A stretch of 64,000 bases of DNA from Leguminivora glycinivorella (GCF_023078275.1 NC_062977.1:7895118-7959117); one strand, 5' to 3'; shown: positions 1 through 11,320, numbered from the stretch's first letter. Translations and numbers: made by a program. Notes: generated by a model from the letters alone, not told the origin.

Positions 1-326
1 CAATAAGTATAAGCAAAATGGAAAAAATTGTAAGCGATAATGCAAGGAAGTACTTTTTACCCTACCGACCATAGCGTCGAGATGCTGGCTATGTGGGTTG
101 TATGAAGTTTCCCCAGTATAAATATTTATATAGGTAAAATACATACATATTCGTACCTACTACCTACGCTGTGGTCGCTGTGTAACAATTCTGCAATCAT
201 TGCAAGAATTTCTTTTAAAACAATAGTAATATGTGTAAGGTACAGTCAGTCAAAAAAGTTATTTTTTTGTAAACGTTTCAATAACAATACTTTTATTACG
301 CGGGCGAAGCCGCGGGTAAAAGCTAG
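1..326 (+). mobile_element. Helitron-like element, 3' part (copy H1)
   Basis: Positions 1-252 recur almost unchanged at 39736-39977, so this is an interspersed repeat. It closes at 299-326 with a GC-rich stretch, GCGAAGCCGCGGG, followed by TAAAAGCTAG and then T. A short GC palindrome just before CTAG and an A/T target are the marks of Helitron 3' ends. The same ending is seen in the short Helitrons near 14.4, 14.9 and 40.3 kb. The 5' end lies outside the window. There is no Rep/helicase reading frame, so it is non-autonomous. Confidence 0.6.
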
Positions 327-1037
327 TGTAGTTATATGAATTCAGCTACCTACTTAAAATACGGACACAATAAAATTGCACTGCTTTTCGAAATTCTGAT
401 CTGAACAATAGAAAGATGGTTCTTATGGAATTTATTTATGCCATCAAACATATATTTGTAGTCAAATACATACATTTATTACATTAGTTACCTTTTTAAA
501 CACAGATAAATTTCTACATAAAAAGATTTATTTAATTCTCTTAGGAAATGAAAGTAGCCCTCTCAAAAATCAGACAGATTATGCATAGCCGATGCTTCGT
601 ACGTAGGCATCAGATTCGGAGCATTGTTATGCAAACTCCGTGGGTCGGTTTGCTAGCGTCAGTGTACAAGACAAAGCGCCGCTGACGACCGACGTCGACG
701 TCGCCCGCTATCAGGGATCCTGTGGACTCAACTGCTCGAATTTCGTTCTTGTTACGTCACTATGTCATCACTCGCCAATGGATGTACAGACGTTTAACAT
801 GCCGGTAGCAATTTTAATTTTGCTATGTCAACCGGATTGTTGATGGGATTTTACTTTTATTTTGTGTCTTTCGGGAGCTGACATGTTGTGAGTTGACTTT
901 TGCATGTGACTGCATAAAGTGGACGACGTACGTTAGTCCTTTCAGATGCAGCAAACGTGAATGCTGACAAAGGAAATAATAATTTAGAATCTAAACGTTG
1001 CAATTGTTCTTTGTGTAACACCATTGTTCATAATCAC
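327..1037. other. AT-rich non-coding stretch, no gene seen
   Basis: Nothing recognisable. The only open frame (640-843, plus) starts at GTG, has no family resemblance and overlaps no splice-like structure. A moderately GC-rich patch lies at about 630-760. Confidence 0.5.
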
Positions 1038-1040
1038 TTA

Positions 1041-1160
1041 GGGACCCATTTACACGGCGCAAGAACTCGCATAGGATTATAGTTATACCAGTGGAATATT
1101 GAGAACCTCAATACACCAATCAAATATCTACGTTCTTGCGCCTTGTATGTAAATACACCC
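1041..1160. mobile_element. PIF/Harbinger-like MITE
   Basis: A 120-bp element with imperfect terminal inverted repeats that both start GGG and share the inner block GGCGCAAGAAC. It is flanked on both sides by TTA (1038-1040 and 1161-1163), the 3-bp TWA duplication typical of PIF/Harbinger transposons. No coding capacity. Confidence 0.6.
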
Positions 1161-1615
1161 TTAATATTTTTCTTTTTAATCCCTAGTTTCAAATAGTAAT
1201 ATCACTTAGGTGGAAAGAAAGGTTGCGTACCCAGAGCGAACAAATACACTTTATGACCTTTTCCGGGATCAGAGCTTCAGCTCCTCAGGGCCGTGACTTA
1301 CATCTGAACCCTATCCTCAAAATGAGTATCGGAAATTTACATCAGCCCGTAATCCCGCACCGACTGAGCCTTTATTGTAAACGGCGTAATTTGAATTTCG
1401 TCTTTGATATTTAAATGAACCTCTACTTGAGACACTGCCTTAGTTATTTGAGTTTTTGTAAAGCAATCAAGTTTGTTTATAAGAGTTCGTGTAATTGTAA
1501 ATCTGATTCTGTGAACTTAATTAATGCATAGAATCACTTCCGCTCTTTGATGAGACAGGCGCGTCTTAAACTGAACTGAACTGTGTAAATAATGTTGAAC
1601 GTTAAACCATATTGA
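1161..1615. other. Non-coding stretch, nothing recognised
   Basis: The plus frame at 1223-1414 lacks an ATG start and resembles no family I know. No splice-bounded open block seen. Confidence 0.4.
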
Positions 1616-1885
1616 CGACCGATCTGGCTCAGTCGGTAGTGACCCTGCCTGCTGAGCCGCGGTTCCAGGTTCGAATCCCGGTAAGGGCATTTATTTGTGT
1701 GATGAGCACAGATATTTGTTCCTGAGTCATGGATGTTTTCTATCTATATAAGTATGTATTTATCTATTTAAGTATAATGTATATCGTCGCTTAGCACCCA
1801 TAGTACAAGCTTTGCTTAGTTTGGGGCTAAGTTGATCTGTGTAAGGTGTTCCCCAATATTTATTTATTTATTTATTTTATTTATA
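1616..1885 (+). mobile_element. tRNA-derived SINE with intact pol III promoter
   Basis: The head carries a good A box (TGGCTCAGTCGG, 1625-1636) and B box (GGTTCGAATCC, 1668-1678) spaced as in tRNA genes, but it does not fold into a tRNA. The body runs through a GAGCACAGATATTTGTTCC block and ends in a (TTTA)n-type tail at about 1856-1885. Related copies lie at 57783, 47822 (5'-truncated), 5553 (degenerate) and 10795 (3' piece). A RNA polymerase III transcript mobilised by a LINE is the usual biology of such elements. Confidence 0.85.
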
Positions 1886-2053
1886 TAATTATGTATTAAC
1901 TTTATGAGTTCACGTGACTGCTAAGAGTATCTCGTTTAGAAGGGTTAAGGGATCTTGTCTATTAGTATTATTTGGACATTCTTATACAGATTGACTAAGT
2001 TCCACAATAATATCAAGAAGCTTATGACGTGGGTACTCGGACAACGATAAATA

Positions 2054-3304
2054 TTGGGTTGGTAAGAAAGTAATGAGCGAATCATAACCAATATTGTAAT
2101 TTTTATTTAATTTATTATTTTAATCATTTATCAAAAATATAACGGCCTTCGTTATCTACTACTTGTCTCCATCGTTCTGGTAAAGAATGAATAGCATCGG
2201 CGAAGAAGTTCTTAGGTTTAGATTCAAAAAACTCAGCTATGTACTGTCGTAGATGGGCTTGATCATCGAACTTTTTTTCATTCAAGGCATTGCTTAGCGA
2301 TCTGAACAATGCGTAATCCGTAGGTGCCAAGTCTGGAGAGTACGGTGGATGAGGTATCACTTTCCAACCTAGCTCCAATAGCTTTAGCCGAGTCACTTTT
2401 GCAATGTGTGGGCGAGCATTGTCGTGTAAGAAAAAAACTTTAGCATGCTGTGGACGATTCTGACAGATTTTTTGGTTTAAATTTTCAAGCTGATTACAGT
2501 ATACTGATGCGGTAACAGTCATTCCACTTGGTAGGAGTTCCCAGTGAATAATACCATGAATATCCCACCAAACGGACAGCATAACTTTTTTCGGGTGATG
2601 CTCTGTTTTTGGTGCCTCTATTCCTTTTTCGTTTGGAGCTAGCCACTGACGTTTGCGTGTGTGATTTATATATAAGACCCATTTTTTATCTCCAGTGATA
2701 AGATGGTCCAACCAGTTGAATGTGCGGCGAAAAGACAGAAGTTGTATGCAGATATCGGTACGGCGCTTTAGTTGATGTCTATCAAGTTCGTGCGGTATCC
2801 AAACACTCTATTTGTAGTTTTTTCCCAACTCGTGTAAATGTGTTTCTATGGTGACATGAGAGCAGCCTAACTCGGTAGCAAGAGTACGACTCGTTAGCCT
2901 CGGATCTCCTTCAATTAAGGTTTTTAATTTGGCTACATCAATCTTCACCGGTCGACCAGACTTAGGTTGATCTGATAATGAAAAGTCGCCACTACGAAAC
3001 CGCTGGAACCATCGTTTCGCCGTGGCCTCAGACACAACTTCAGGAGCAACACGCTGACATATATTACGCACTGCTTCGGCGGCTGAATGGCCAGACTGAA
3101 ATTCATATAGTAAGCAATGCCTTACATGCACTTTTAATTCGTCCATTTTCTTCCTTATATTAGCTCGGCGACAGCTAGTGAATGACTGACGAGAAACTGT
3201 GCGACTCGCCCTTTATATACTTTCGACCATAGAAGATTCTAGAACTCTCTCAAAAATTTTATGTGGAATTCAATCGATCGCTCATTACTTTCTTACCAAC
3301 CCAA
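2054..3304 (-). mobile_element. mariner transposon, full length (copy 1)
   Basis: A 1251-bp element with inverted termini beginning TTGGGTTGGTAAGAAAGTAA and flanked by TA on both sides (2052-2053 and 3305-3306). It carries a D,D34D transposase on the minus strand with a single stop. The second copy at 23826-25111 is 35 bp longer and otherwise nearly identical, which points to recent movement. The terminus resembles cecropia/mellifera-type mariners more than Mos1 or Himar1, but I am not sure of the subfamily. Confidence 0.95.
2124..3146 (-). pseudogene. mariner transposase, one internal stop
   Basis: A cut-and-paste DNA transposase read from ATG at 3146 to the stop at 2124: 341 codons including the final stop, in one frame throughout, broken only by TAG at codon 113 (2808-2810). 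The N-terminal part (112 residues) holds the helix-turn-helix DNA-binding region (WFQRFRSGD). The C-terminal part has the catalytic triad: D in ITGDKKW, D in HDNARPH, and D in SPDLAPTD, with 34 residues between the last two, the mariner D34D signature. Length about 340 residues fits the family. Copy 2 has TAC (Tyr) at the stop position, so this is a single-base nonsense change. ITGDKKW replaces the usual ITGDEKW; copy 2 keeps the E. Confidence 0.95.
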
Positions 3305-3321
3305 TATAATATGACGATATG

Positions 3322-3644
3322 TGCACTTCCCGAAAAGTTTGTTCATTTGGATCACGTCTCCGATTTTGATAAAAATTGGTAGGCTGATAGAGTCCATGAT
3401 GCTGAGCAAGATCCACTAGGTTTCCCAAAATGTCCTATGTAGTTTGTGTGAAACCTTCCTTTTTTGTTACCAGATTTCTATACATTTTCGGTAACAAAAA
3501 AGGAAAGTTTCATACAATCAACCAAGGACCTTTTGGGAACCTAGTGGATCTTGCTCACGCTCAGCATCATGGACTCTATTAGCCTACCAATTTGTATCCA
3601 AATCGGAGACGTGATCCAAATGTACAAACTTTTCGGGAATTGCA
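3322..3644. mobile_element. Palindromic fold-back element
   Basis: Two arms of about 150 bp are imperfect reverse complements. Left-arm blocks (TTCCCGAAAAGTTTG, GGATCACGTCTCCGATTT, GTCCATGATGCTGAGC) reappear inverted on the right, around a centre near 3480 (GGTAACAAAAAAGGAAA). No coding capacity; a non-autonomous DNA element or fold-back repeat. Boundaries are approximate because no clear target duplication was found. Confidence 0.75.
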
Positions 3645-3645
3645 A

Positions 3646-3790
3646 ATATATAGAATAGAATAAACATTTATTTGTGAACACAAAAAAGACAAATTACACA
3701 TTATAACAAACCAGAAACAATAAAGTGCCACGAAATGGTCTCATTTCAGCGTGTTACTAGTTGACTTCTAGCGCTGACCTTTCGATGAGG
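3646..3790 (-). repeat. 3' end of a retroposon (minus)
   Basis: Read on the minus strand, the sequence ends with AAATAAATGTTTA followed by a (TTCTA)n tail at 3649-3662, the look of a lepidopteran LINE 3' terminus. It abuts the palindromic element. The family is not assigned. Confidence 0.45.
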
Positions 3791-4343
3791 CCATCAATTG
3801 AGAATTCAAGGATTCACGGATATAAAAACTTAAGTAAATTAATTGAAAACAACTATGACGGAAATAATTGTGTAGGTTTTCCACACAAATACACACGGGA
3901 TTCCAATACAAGACCATTGCCTTCGTAAACCCGGCGTCGATCTTTACTTATTATGTACTTAGTATATCGTTACTTAGTATGAAGCTTTGTTACTTAGTAT
4001 ACCAGGAGAATACCTCTTTCGGTAGATTCCCTGTTATTTGGGGTCATAACATATAACCCGCCCGATTTCCATGCTGATAACCGGTTGCGTGCTCGATGCC
4101 CTTCCGTGTTCTAAAGTTTTCAGCCGAACCGTCTGTCCTGAGATCGAATCGATATTGAATCACGAATGTTCCAACACGAATGAACGTAATATGATTTTGA
4201 AAGTTGCATTTTTGATTAGGTGTTTGGTTAAATATACTTAACGTACAAAAGATAATTTGATTTTATTTATCGTTGTGATCATTTAGGGGCGTTAGTATTA
4301 CGAATTACCTACTTTATATTGAGAATAACCTAAGCACAAAATT
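3791..4343. other. Non-coding stretch, nothing recognised
   Basis: No repeat signature or convincing exon. The 62-codon frame at 3868-4056 does not begin with ATG and shows no motif. Confidence 0.4.
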
Positions 4344-4569
4344 TGAAACAAAATTTTGAAAAAACTCCCGATACAGTAGACCGATTTTCATGAAACATAG
4401 CTAAGAACACTCCCGACTAACTCAAAACAAAAAAACTAAATCTAAATTGGTTCATCCGTTCGGGATCCACAGACAGACAAACACGCATACAGACAGATTG
4501 ACAGATAAACAGACAAACAGACGCGTCAAACTTATAACACACCGTCGTTTTTGCGTCGGGGGTTAAAAA
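4344..4569 (+). repeat. Interspersed repeat ending GCGTCGGGGGTTAAAAA
   Basis: Shares with 52895-53060 (plus) and 54079-54300 (minus) the blocks CCGATTTTCATGAAACAT, GTTCATCCGTTCGGG, a degenerate (ACAG)n run and the end TTTTTGCGTCGGGGGTTAAA. Three copies in the window define the family. It is non-coding, and its class is unclear. Confidence 0.7.
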
Positions 4570-4701
4570 TGAGCATTGTCATCTTATGTGCCATCATCAT
4601 TAGTACTATGTCACTGGGGCTCTCTATAAATTTAACGTTTTATTTTTTTAGTTAGGGTCATAGTTTTGTGCGTCTCGCCCGCGCCAATACATCGACAAGT
4701 A

Positions 4702-4837
4702 CAGTCAACCAATTGGAACCCTAGGCCACTCTACAACCATGTCAAAATGACAAGCAGTAAGAGATTCCTAACAATCTGATTTATAACGTCACTATGACAT
4801 AGTTCTACAGTGGCCTAGGGTTCCAATTGGTTGACTG
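4702..4837. mobile_element. Tc1/mariner-type MITE
   Basis: A 136-bp element with perfect 29-bp terminal inverted repeats starting CAGTCAACCAATTGG, extended by a weaker match to roughly 50 bp per arm. It is flanked by TA on each side (4700-4701 and 4838-4839). TA targets and a CAGT terminus suggest a Tc1/mariner-superfamily transposase in trans. Confidence 0.85.
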
Positions 4838-4840
4838 TAC

Positions 4841-5552
4841 GAGTAAAGTGCACTAAAATTGTATAAACTTGATGTTATATTCTCCTTATAGTAATTATTC
4901 AACAGGGTGTGATTTAAATGGCAAACTTGCCAAACCGAACCTAGTATCTATAAACCATAATGGAAAAACCTCGCTTCCACTGTAAATTATATTCATGTTG
5001 ACTGTTCGTTCAATTCCATTTTAGATTATAATCCATATTTTACACGTGAAAATAAACAGCTAAATAATTAATTACACTAAGCCAATTTTAATGACGTAAT
5101 GAATAGAATGGTTAATTACAAAACTGTCCACAAAGTCACGGTAATGAGACAATAAACGTGATTAATAAGCGGTCAATCGTGTCTCTTTAATTAGTGAACC
5201 ACGTAATTTACTAAAACCATACACTAGACGCTTCAAACCAACTATTGACGCGGCAAAACGCGTCATTACTGCGCCACTTTACTTTGGCTGCATTTGACTT
5301 ATTCGATATGTTCCTATTGACATGAAATACAGAATTGGGATTGTTTAAATTCTGAAGAAGCTGAAAATCACAAGATACAAAATCTATATCTTTGACGACC
5401 GTCCTGCCTTACTAGACAACGATCCTTAGGCCTAGCACATGATGGCCGCGAGAGTATGTCGCCGCGAGATAGATGACACGTCTTCTTCTTACTGTATTAA
5501 TGACATAAGGATGGGTAGTCTTTCTCGCGGAAATCATGTGCTAACCCTGCTG
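4841..5552. other. Non-coding stretch, nothing recognised
   Basis: AT-rich sequence without a repeat signature or supported exon. Confidence 0.4.
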
Positions 5553-5715
5553 CCTGCAGTCTTGAGTTCGAATTTCGGTAAGAGCAATTATTTGTGAGAT
5601 ATGCACCGATATTTCGTCAATGAGTCATGGATTTTTTTCTATAAGTTTGTATATTATATGTATTGTGGTCTGAGTACCCACAACTCAGGCCTTCTTGAAC
5701 TTAACGAAAAGCTTG
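5553..5715 (+). repeat. Degenerate SINE copy
   Basis: Retains the B-box region (GAGTTCGAATTTCGG), the AATTATTTGTGAG block, the GAGTCATGGAT block and a CTTGAACTT tail region of the SINE at 57783. The A box is lost. This is an old copy. Confidence 0.6.
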
Positions 5716-5826
5716 GTGAAGTGTAATCAGTGTTAAATAATTAATACTTGAATTTTCCGTGAAATTCAAATTAAGCCCTCTTTTACACAGAGTGCCCAAC
5801 ACTGGGAAACTGTAGGTTGAACAAGT

Positions 5827-6150
5827 CATCATCATCCTCCTTGCGTTGTCCCGGCATTCGCCGCGGCTCATGGGAGCCTGGGATCCGCTTTGACAACTAA
5901 TCCCAAGACTTGGCATAGGCATTAGTTTTACGAAAGCGACTGCCATCTGACATTTCAACTCGGAGGGAATTAGTCTGATTGGAATTAGTCCGGTTTCCTC
6001 ACGATGTTTTCGCTTCACCGAATAGAGACTGGCAAATATCTGAAAGTTCAAATAAAAAAGTTCCGAAAACTCATTGGTACGAGCCGGGGTTGGAACCCGC
6101 GACCTCCGGATTGAAAGTCGCACGCTCTTACCGCTGGGCCACGAGCGTTT
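5827..6150 (-). mobile_element. tRNA-derived SINE with perfect target duplication
   Basis: A second SINE family on the minus strand. The head near 6150 has A box TGGCCCAGCGGT and B box GGTTCCAACCCC. The body includes GGTGAAGCGAAAACATCGTG and CAGGCTCCCATGAGCC, and the tail is (GATGAT)n at 5827-5838. Perfect 17-bp direct repeats (ctgtaggttgaacaagt) flank it at 5810-5826 and 6151-6167. The perfect duplication implies a fairly recent insertion. Open frames crossing it are not genes. Confidence 0.9.
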
Positions 6151-6167
6151 CTGTAGGTTGAACAAGT

Positions 6168-7095
6168 AATGATAGAAATAACGAATTTTTATTCACACAA
6201 GTTTAAAATGAAAATTTATTGCACAGTTTTAATATACTGTACTTAGTTCGACACGCTATTGCAATTTTTTTATACTTGTTTTATTTCACCAAAACGTTTT
6301 ACAATAAAACATCACACCAACCCACTAGCCCAAGTTTTCATTTCAGAAACCATTAAAGCCCATGTAATGGACAACTCAGTCGAGCAAATCGCTTACCTTA
6401 AGATAGCTTATAGCGCTCACGTCACTGCGCTATCAAAGCACCGCACCGTCCGTGGCTCAACCCTCCCGCCGGCGCGAATGTAAACAATCGCCGCTAAATC
6501 GTGTTATGATAGCCATCAACCATTAACACCTCGCCGCGATGTTATCACTGCAGTGACATCACTATACGTGTCACTGCTGGCTAGCGCACGTAATTGCAGA
6601 ACAAATTGGATTTAGTTTAAAACGATAGTTTACAATTTTGTGTTGTACGTTTGTTTATACACCGTGTTTTTTTTTGTTTTCCGTTAAATTCGAGATGTTG
6701 TTAGGTTCGTTATCAGGAACCAACCTGTATATAACTTTTAGTTAAATTCGCCAAAAAAATTTTTCATCGTTTTCATACATAATAAATGAATTAATTAGTA
6801 TGAGAGACCCTTAACAATAATATTAAAGGTAGTGTCAAGTGATTGACGGCACATGTCAAAACAAATAACATTGGGAAGTGGTAAAGGCTGTCACATACGT
6901 GTTCAGTAATTATTTTTATTTTTTTAATAACTCGATAACCGTAAGAGTTAAGACGCTAGTTTCGAGTTAGAAATTAAATGTATTTACTCCATCTCTTAAA
7001 CTTAACGGAATTTAATAAAAATAGGTTGTTGATAAGTTTTGATGGTGTCCAATGTCCTTATTATTTACATATCGGTACTAACTTTATTTAGAATA
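6168..7095. other. Mostly unique non-coding stretch with a GC-richer patch
   Basis: At 6390-6590 GC rises and the sequence looks unique (CGCCGGCGCGAATG and CTCGCCGCGATG). A regulatory element is possible but unsupported. The rest is AT-rich with no feature seen. Confidence 0.3.
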
Positions 7096-7099
7096 CTAG

Positions 7100-7370
7100 A
7101 ATCATTACGGTTTTCATCCTACTAGGCGGAAAAAAGCATCCCAAATTTATTTTTTCCACTTCGTTACCATTTTTCAAACACTATGTACAGCGGCAACAAA
7201 TTAGAAAGTATGCAAAATAATAGAAAATTTTGGGACCATTTTTTGTGTCTTGTTTTTTATCCTAGATCGAAAGGGCTCGTGATTCTGAGTAGGAAAAACA
7301 TTAAATTTACCTACCTTAAAAAATATTTTTGGTGATTCTCCTCGCGAAAATACCCAGAGACGTATTCGAC
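7100..7370. repeat. Fold-back repeat, ACTCAGAATC family, copy 1
   Basis: Contains CCTACTAGGCGGAAAAAAG on the left and GATCGAAAGGGCTCGTGATTC with GAGTAGGAAAA on the right. The same ordered blocks occur at 28905-29215 and, more diverged, at 33583-33880. In the second copy both ends match as inverted repeats, so this one seems to have lost its left arm. Confidence 0.65.
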
Positions 7371-7924
7371 CGTATTCTACAGCTTGTTTGTAACTTAAGT
7401 ATATTAAAGTTTGAATCATCTCCCTCACTGATCACGTTATTTTAACCACCAAAAGGACAAAATTGCTAACTGACCCCTGAAAACATTATTTTACAATGCT
7501 TATATGAAAAAAAAAACAATGACGATTAGGATTATTAATAAAGTGATTCCTCTGACTACGTATTAATTTTATTTCTTGATTTAAATTGTTAATTTATTAT
7601 TTGTTTTTTTTTTCAATGTATTTTTAACACACATAAAAATATTATAAGATTCTACTTTTTAAAACATGTTGAGTTGAGTATTCAGCATGGACGTACATCA
7701 CGCCCTATAGAAATGAATTCTGATGCACTTGTTGCACTTTTTACGACTTAACTAATAAAGTTTACACAAAGTTACACATAGCTCTGACGTTATATTTTAC
7801 TACGTTTACAGCTTAGAGACGGTTGCAAGCAAACGGGTGCAGGTACGTCGTAAAAGTTCGTTTTTAATTTATAACTAAGAAATTCGAAACATTTTGTTTG
7901 AATTTTAACTATAAAACTCCCGTG
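7371..7924. other. AT-rich non-coding stretch
   Basis: Homopolymer-rich; no exon or repeat recognised. Confidence 0.35.
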
Positions 7925-8096
7925 ACACTCAAACATATTTAAAAATATTTTAGGCGGGTTACTCACGTCACGTGTTAAGTCGATATAGCGTTCGACATGT
8001 TTCCATCCAGATAAAGATCCTCGAAAATGGATCGAAACATGTCGAACGATATATCGACTTAACACGTGAAAAACTCGTTAAAAAATATTTTTAAAT
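7925..8096. mobile_element. Hairpin repeat, GTTACTCACG family, copy 1
   Basis: Inverted arms: GTTAAGTCGATATAGCGTTC at 7974-7993 is mirrored by GAACGATATATCGACTTAAC at 8044-8063. The outer arms are AT-rich (AAAAATATTTTA). The family member at 22134-22250 is a cleaner palindrome. Confidence 0.7.
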
Positions 8097-8291
8097 TTTG
8101 TTTGAATCTTTTTTTAAAGACGAGTGATCTTATTGTTGGTCTTCTCAAAGTCTACAATATTATGAATGGGTCACAGTTTACTAATAAAATGATATTGACA
8201 ACGTTGACTGACTTTAGTACCTACCTCTAGTTCTGTTTTAATTCAAAATGAGAAGTAACATGTGCCTAATTTTCTATTTTATTGACATATC

Positions 8292-8445
8292 AAACATTTA
8301 AAATCGGGTCACTCGCGTAAAATTGTCGAAGATCGCTCGATATGTTTCGCTCCGTAACGAGGAGCATTTTTTCATTGAGAGCGCATTTTTAGTGAAAATG
8401 CTCCTCGTTACGGAGCGAAACATGTCGAGCGAGTTTATTTAAACA
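8292..8445. mobile_element. Hairpin repeat, GTTACTCACG family, copy 2 (diverged)
   Basis: The arms share GTTTCGCTCCGTAACGAGGA inverted as TCCTCGTTACGGAGCGAAAC, and begin with CGGGTCACTCGCG, close to the CGGGTTACTCACG start of copy 1. Non-coding. Confidence 0.65.
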
Positions 8446-8511
8446 GATTCGAAAACGTATCGTTCCGTATTCTAACGAAATTCACACTACGGCATATTGT
8501 AGCTGGTTAGC

Positions 8512-8625
8512 TCTAGCGGTTACACGGCGAAGCGAAAATTGCAAGAACACGACAACGTGTCGACAAGGCGTCGTGTTAACACGTTAGCGTGCATTCTTTC
8601 GCCGCGTTCATTAGCATAACAAGTA
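8512..8625. repeat. Imperfect palindrome
   Basis: GGTTACACGGCGAAG on the left faces CTTTCGCCGCGTTC on the right, with an inner inverted pair AACACGAC / GTCGTGTT. Possibly a decayed MITE. Confidence 0.4.
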
Positions 8626-8947
8626 GTTTCGTTAATCAAATGTACGAAATTAATAGCGGAGTTTAGCGCCGACATTCCGCCCTGCGATCACACAGCTATT
8701 ACAAATTGCCAGCAATTACCTGCCCCTCACCTTTTGCATGCATGGCCGGATTTTTTGCTACGGAACATAACTATAATAGTTTACGCTTGGAACACGTGTA
8801 CCTGTAGTCGTTAATATTTGTTTGTTTTTGAGCAATTTTTCGTTACAGTCCGGGATTTTGTTTATGCTAATATCATACTCGTCTACATAGTTTTTTTATC
8901 CGTAAGTTAGGTTAGTTAGGTTACAGTTATATTAAATTTATTACGTC

Positions 8948-9110
8948 CTCCTGCCATGACGGGATAAGAATATCACTACCCCCTTTTCCCTCGCGGGGAT
9001 TGTTTATTTTAGAATAATATATTATAGACTGTGGAATTTGAGTTCGTGGTGTGGGCGATGGACTATAGCAACCTGTGACTAAAATATCACAATTTCAGTT
9101 TGTATGATGA
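8948..9110 (+). repeat. Old retroposon 3' region
   Basis: Matches 12858-13000 in order: GACGGGATAAGAATATCAC, CCCCCTTTTCCC, ACTGTGG, GTGGGCGATGG, AATATCACAATTTCAG. Strongly diverged. Confidence 0.5.
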
Positions 9111-10790
9111 GTTTGACAATCTTTTGTAGAAATACAGGCCTAAAATGAATGTATACCATTTTATTAATAATTTATGTTTTGTGTTTCACTGAAACAAAAA
9201 AACAACATTACACGAAAAAGAACAGCAACAGGTATCATAAGAAAATTTTGTTTTGTGTAAGGTAAAGTAAGGGTAACTGCTTATTAAATTATATTTTGAT
9301 ACATAAATGGATTGGACTTTGTCGAAATCCAACACTACACCGACTTCAAGGAGTTGTGCTTACATCTCCCCTGCTCCGGTATGTAGATCCGCAAATATTC
9401 ATTTTTACTCACTCAAAGGCGTATAAAGCTCTCCATTCCTCATCCTTTGAATGATGTTATCGCGATTTCCCAAATGTTTCGCTCTTTTTGATCTAAATTC
9501 TTTATATTTGCTTCGAGTTTTGCCTTTTCCTACCACACATAGCGATTCTTTTGTGGCACGATAAGGCTTAATAAAAATCGAATCTTATTCGTAGCGTGAT
9601 GCACTAAAAATAGCATGGGGTTTGTTGTTAGACTGTCTGACGTCCAATCAATACCTACCCGGCGGTTACACAATCACATGATTACACAACCTTATACTTA
9701 CATACATACATACTCATTAAGGAGTAGATATGCTAAAAATACAATTGTAAATTATTCGTCGAAGTTCCAGTATAAACACTTAATAAACATTTTTGATAAC
9801 TTAACATTGCTTATCAGGAAAATTGTTTTAGGACTGAGTTTAAAAAAACTCGCTTTAAGAAGTCTTATCCACGGATAAAATAATTAAGATATTCATGCGA
9901 TTATAAAGTAAGGAAAGTGACAAAAAAGAAAACTTTAATTAAGCTCCCCAGAATCATTATCAGATAACATTATTCATTAATTTTAAATGGTTCCAAAGCC
10001 TGGGCCGATGCCTGATAATTTTTGCCGAGTTCCAGGCGACAGGAAATGACGTAAAATTTATCTCCAAACCAGAGGAATTACTTTGTGCCAACTTTGCGCA
10101 GATATGGAAATCTGTGCAGGTTTATAACTTTCGTGAAAATTGTTTTATTTTTCGATTTGTTATTTTATTCACTTTGGTAGCTAATTTAATAAGTTTGTTT
10201 ATTAGGCGTTATTAAATTGTTGAGACTTTGTGGATGGAGTTTTTATCATATAACAATTTATGTGTACTTTTACAGCGTCAACAAACAGTCAGTGACGTTA
10301 GTATTTATATGGGAGGGACGGTCGGTCATAAAAGGGAAAGAATATAACGCATTCAAATATCAACGAAATTTTATCAACCTCCAAGCATCGGGTCCAATAC
10401 GTTCGGGTCGTTTATGGCGTATTACAGACGAAGACTCGTCAGCTCTCCGGCGGAAAAGTCAATTCGACGCAGATTACGGGACGACTGAGGATTCTTACTA
10501 AAACGTGAATGTTTGTAGATATTTCATCCGATATGAATAAAAAGGACGCGGCAATTGAATGTAATTTACGACTCGCATTTAGATCAAGATCTGTTTTTAG
10601 TAAATCTCAGTAAATCCTTATATTTCCATGTGTTCGTCTAGATCAGTTGTGGAATATTTGTAAAATGTGGACAAAATTGTTTACAACATAGAATGTTGGT
10701 ATTACGTAATTACTTTTATTAAAAATCTTAGGGGTAAGTAACTGGGGTGTGCCAAACTATAACATTGATTGATTATCTTTTCCGAAAGTA
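9111..10790. other. Largely unique non-coding stretch
   Basis: The frame at 10217-10501 has no ATG and no motif, although its C-terminal half looks compositionally ordinary. A frame at 9615-9878 is similarly unsupported. No exon can be claimed. Confidence 0.35.
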
Positions 10791-10791
10791 T

Positions 10792-10872
10792 GTTTGTCAC
10801 CTAGTAGGTACCCACAATGCTAGCTATGCTTAGTTTAAGACTAGGTTGTTCCCTGTAACCCGTCCCATAAAA
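10792..10872 (+). repeat. Degenerate SINE 3' fragment
   Basis: GTACCCACAATGCTAGCTATGCTTAGTTT and the following GACTAGGTTGTTCCC track the 3' body of the SINE at 1616-1885. The head is missing. Confidence 0.45.
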
Positions 10873-11074
10873 TAATAACCAGCCATGTTAATATTATCCA
10901 TAGCAAACGGTCCATCAATATCCCACAGCGGCAGTTCACTAGGAAATATTACACGCGTATTCGTTATCAAGCATTGTTCGGCTCTCGGATACACACACTG
11001 AGTAAGAATGTGATAATAGTTGCCTGCGGTTCATTTTATACACGCACTAAGGGTGCGATTCCTTGAGGAAACAT

Positions 11075-11320
11075 CTTTTTCAGGACAGATGGTGTTTTAT
11101 TTACGCATCTAGTGCGAGAAGTGGTTCTTTATATGCCAGGTCGAAACTTCGGAGGGTCATCTGTACTGAAAAACGTAATACGATACACGTGCGAAGAGGA
11201 AATTCGTAACTCGTGTCGATTTAAAAGACTCCCTTCGGTCGTGTTTTAATTTATCGCCAATCGTTTCGAACTTCCTTTTTTACGTACTTGTATCGTAATG
11301 TACTATTTTGTATTATATTT
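11075..11320 (+). repeat. Interspersed repeat with CTAGTGCGAGAAGTG block, copy 1
   Basis: Contains GCATCTAGTGCGAGAAGTGG, CAGGTCGAAACTTCGGAG, ACTGAAAAACGTA and a CTCCCTTCGGTCGTGTTTTA block. The reverse complement of the same order of blocks is found at 31405-31612, and part of it twice at 23298-23508. Confidence 0.7.

Noticed and set aside
1619..1690. True tRNA gene
   Set aside because: A and B boxes are present but there is no cloverleaf or acceptor stem; the same head occurs in other copies with a SINE body and tail.
6065..6150. True tRNA gene on the minus strand
   Set aside because: Part of a SINE with a (GATGAT) tail and a 17-bp target duplication.
10217..10501. 94-codon plus frame ending SGRLWRITDEDSSALRRKSQ
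   Set aside because: Opens with TTG, acceptor-like sequence is weak, no family recognised, and it lies opposite to the transcribed strand of the host gene.
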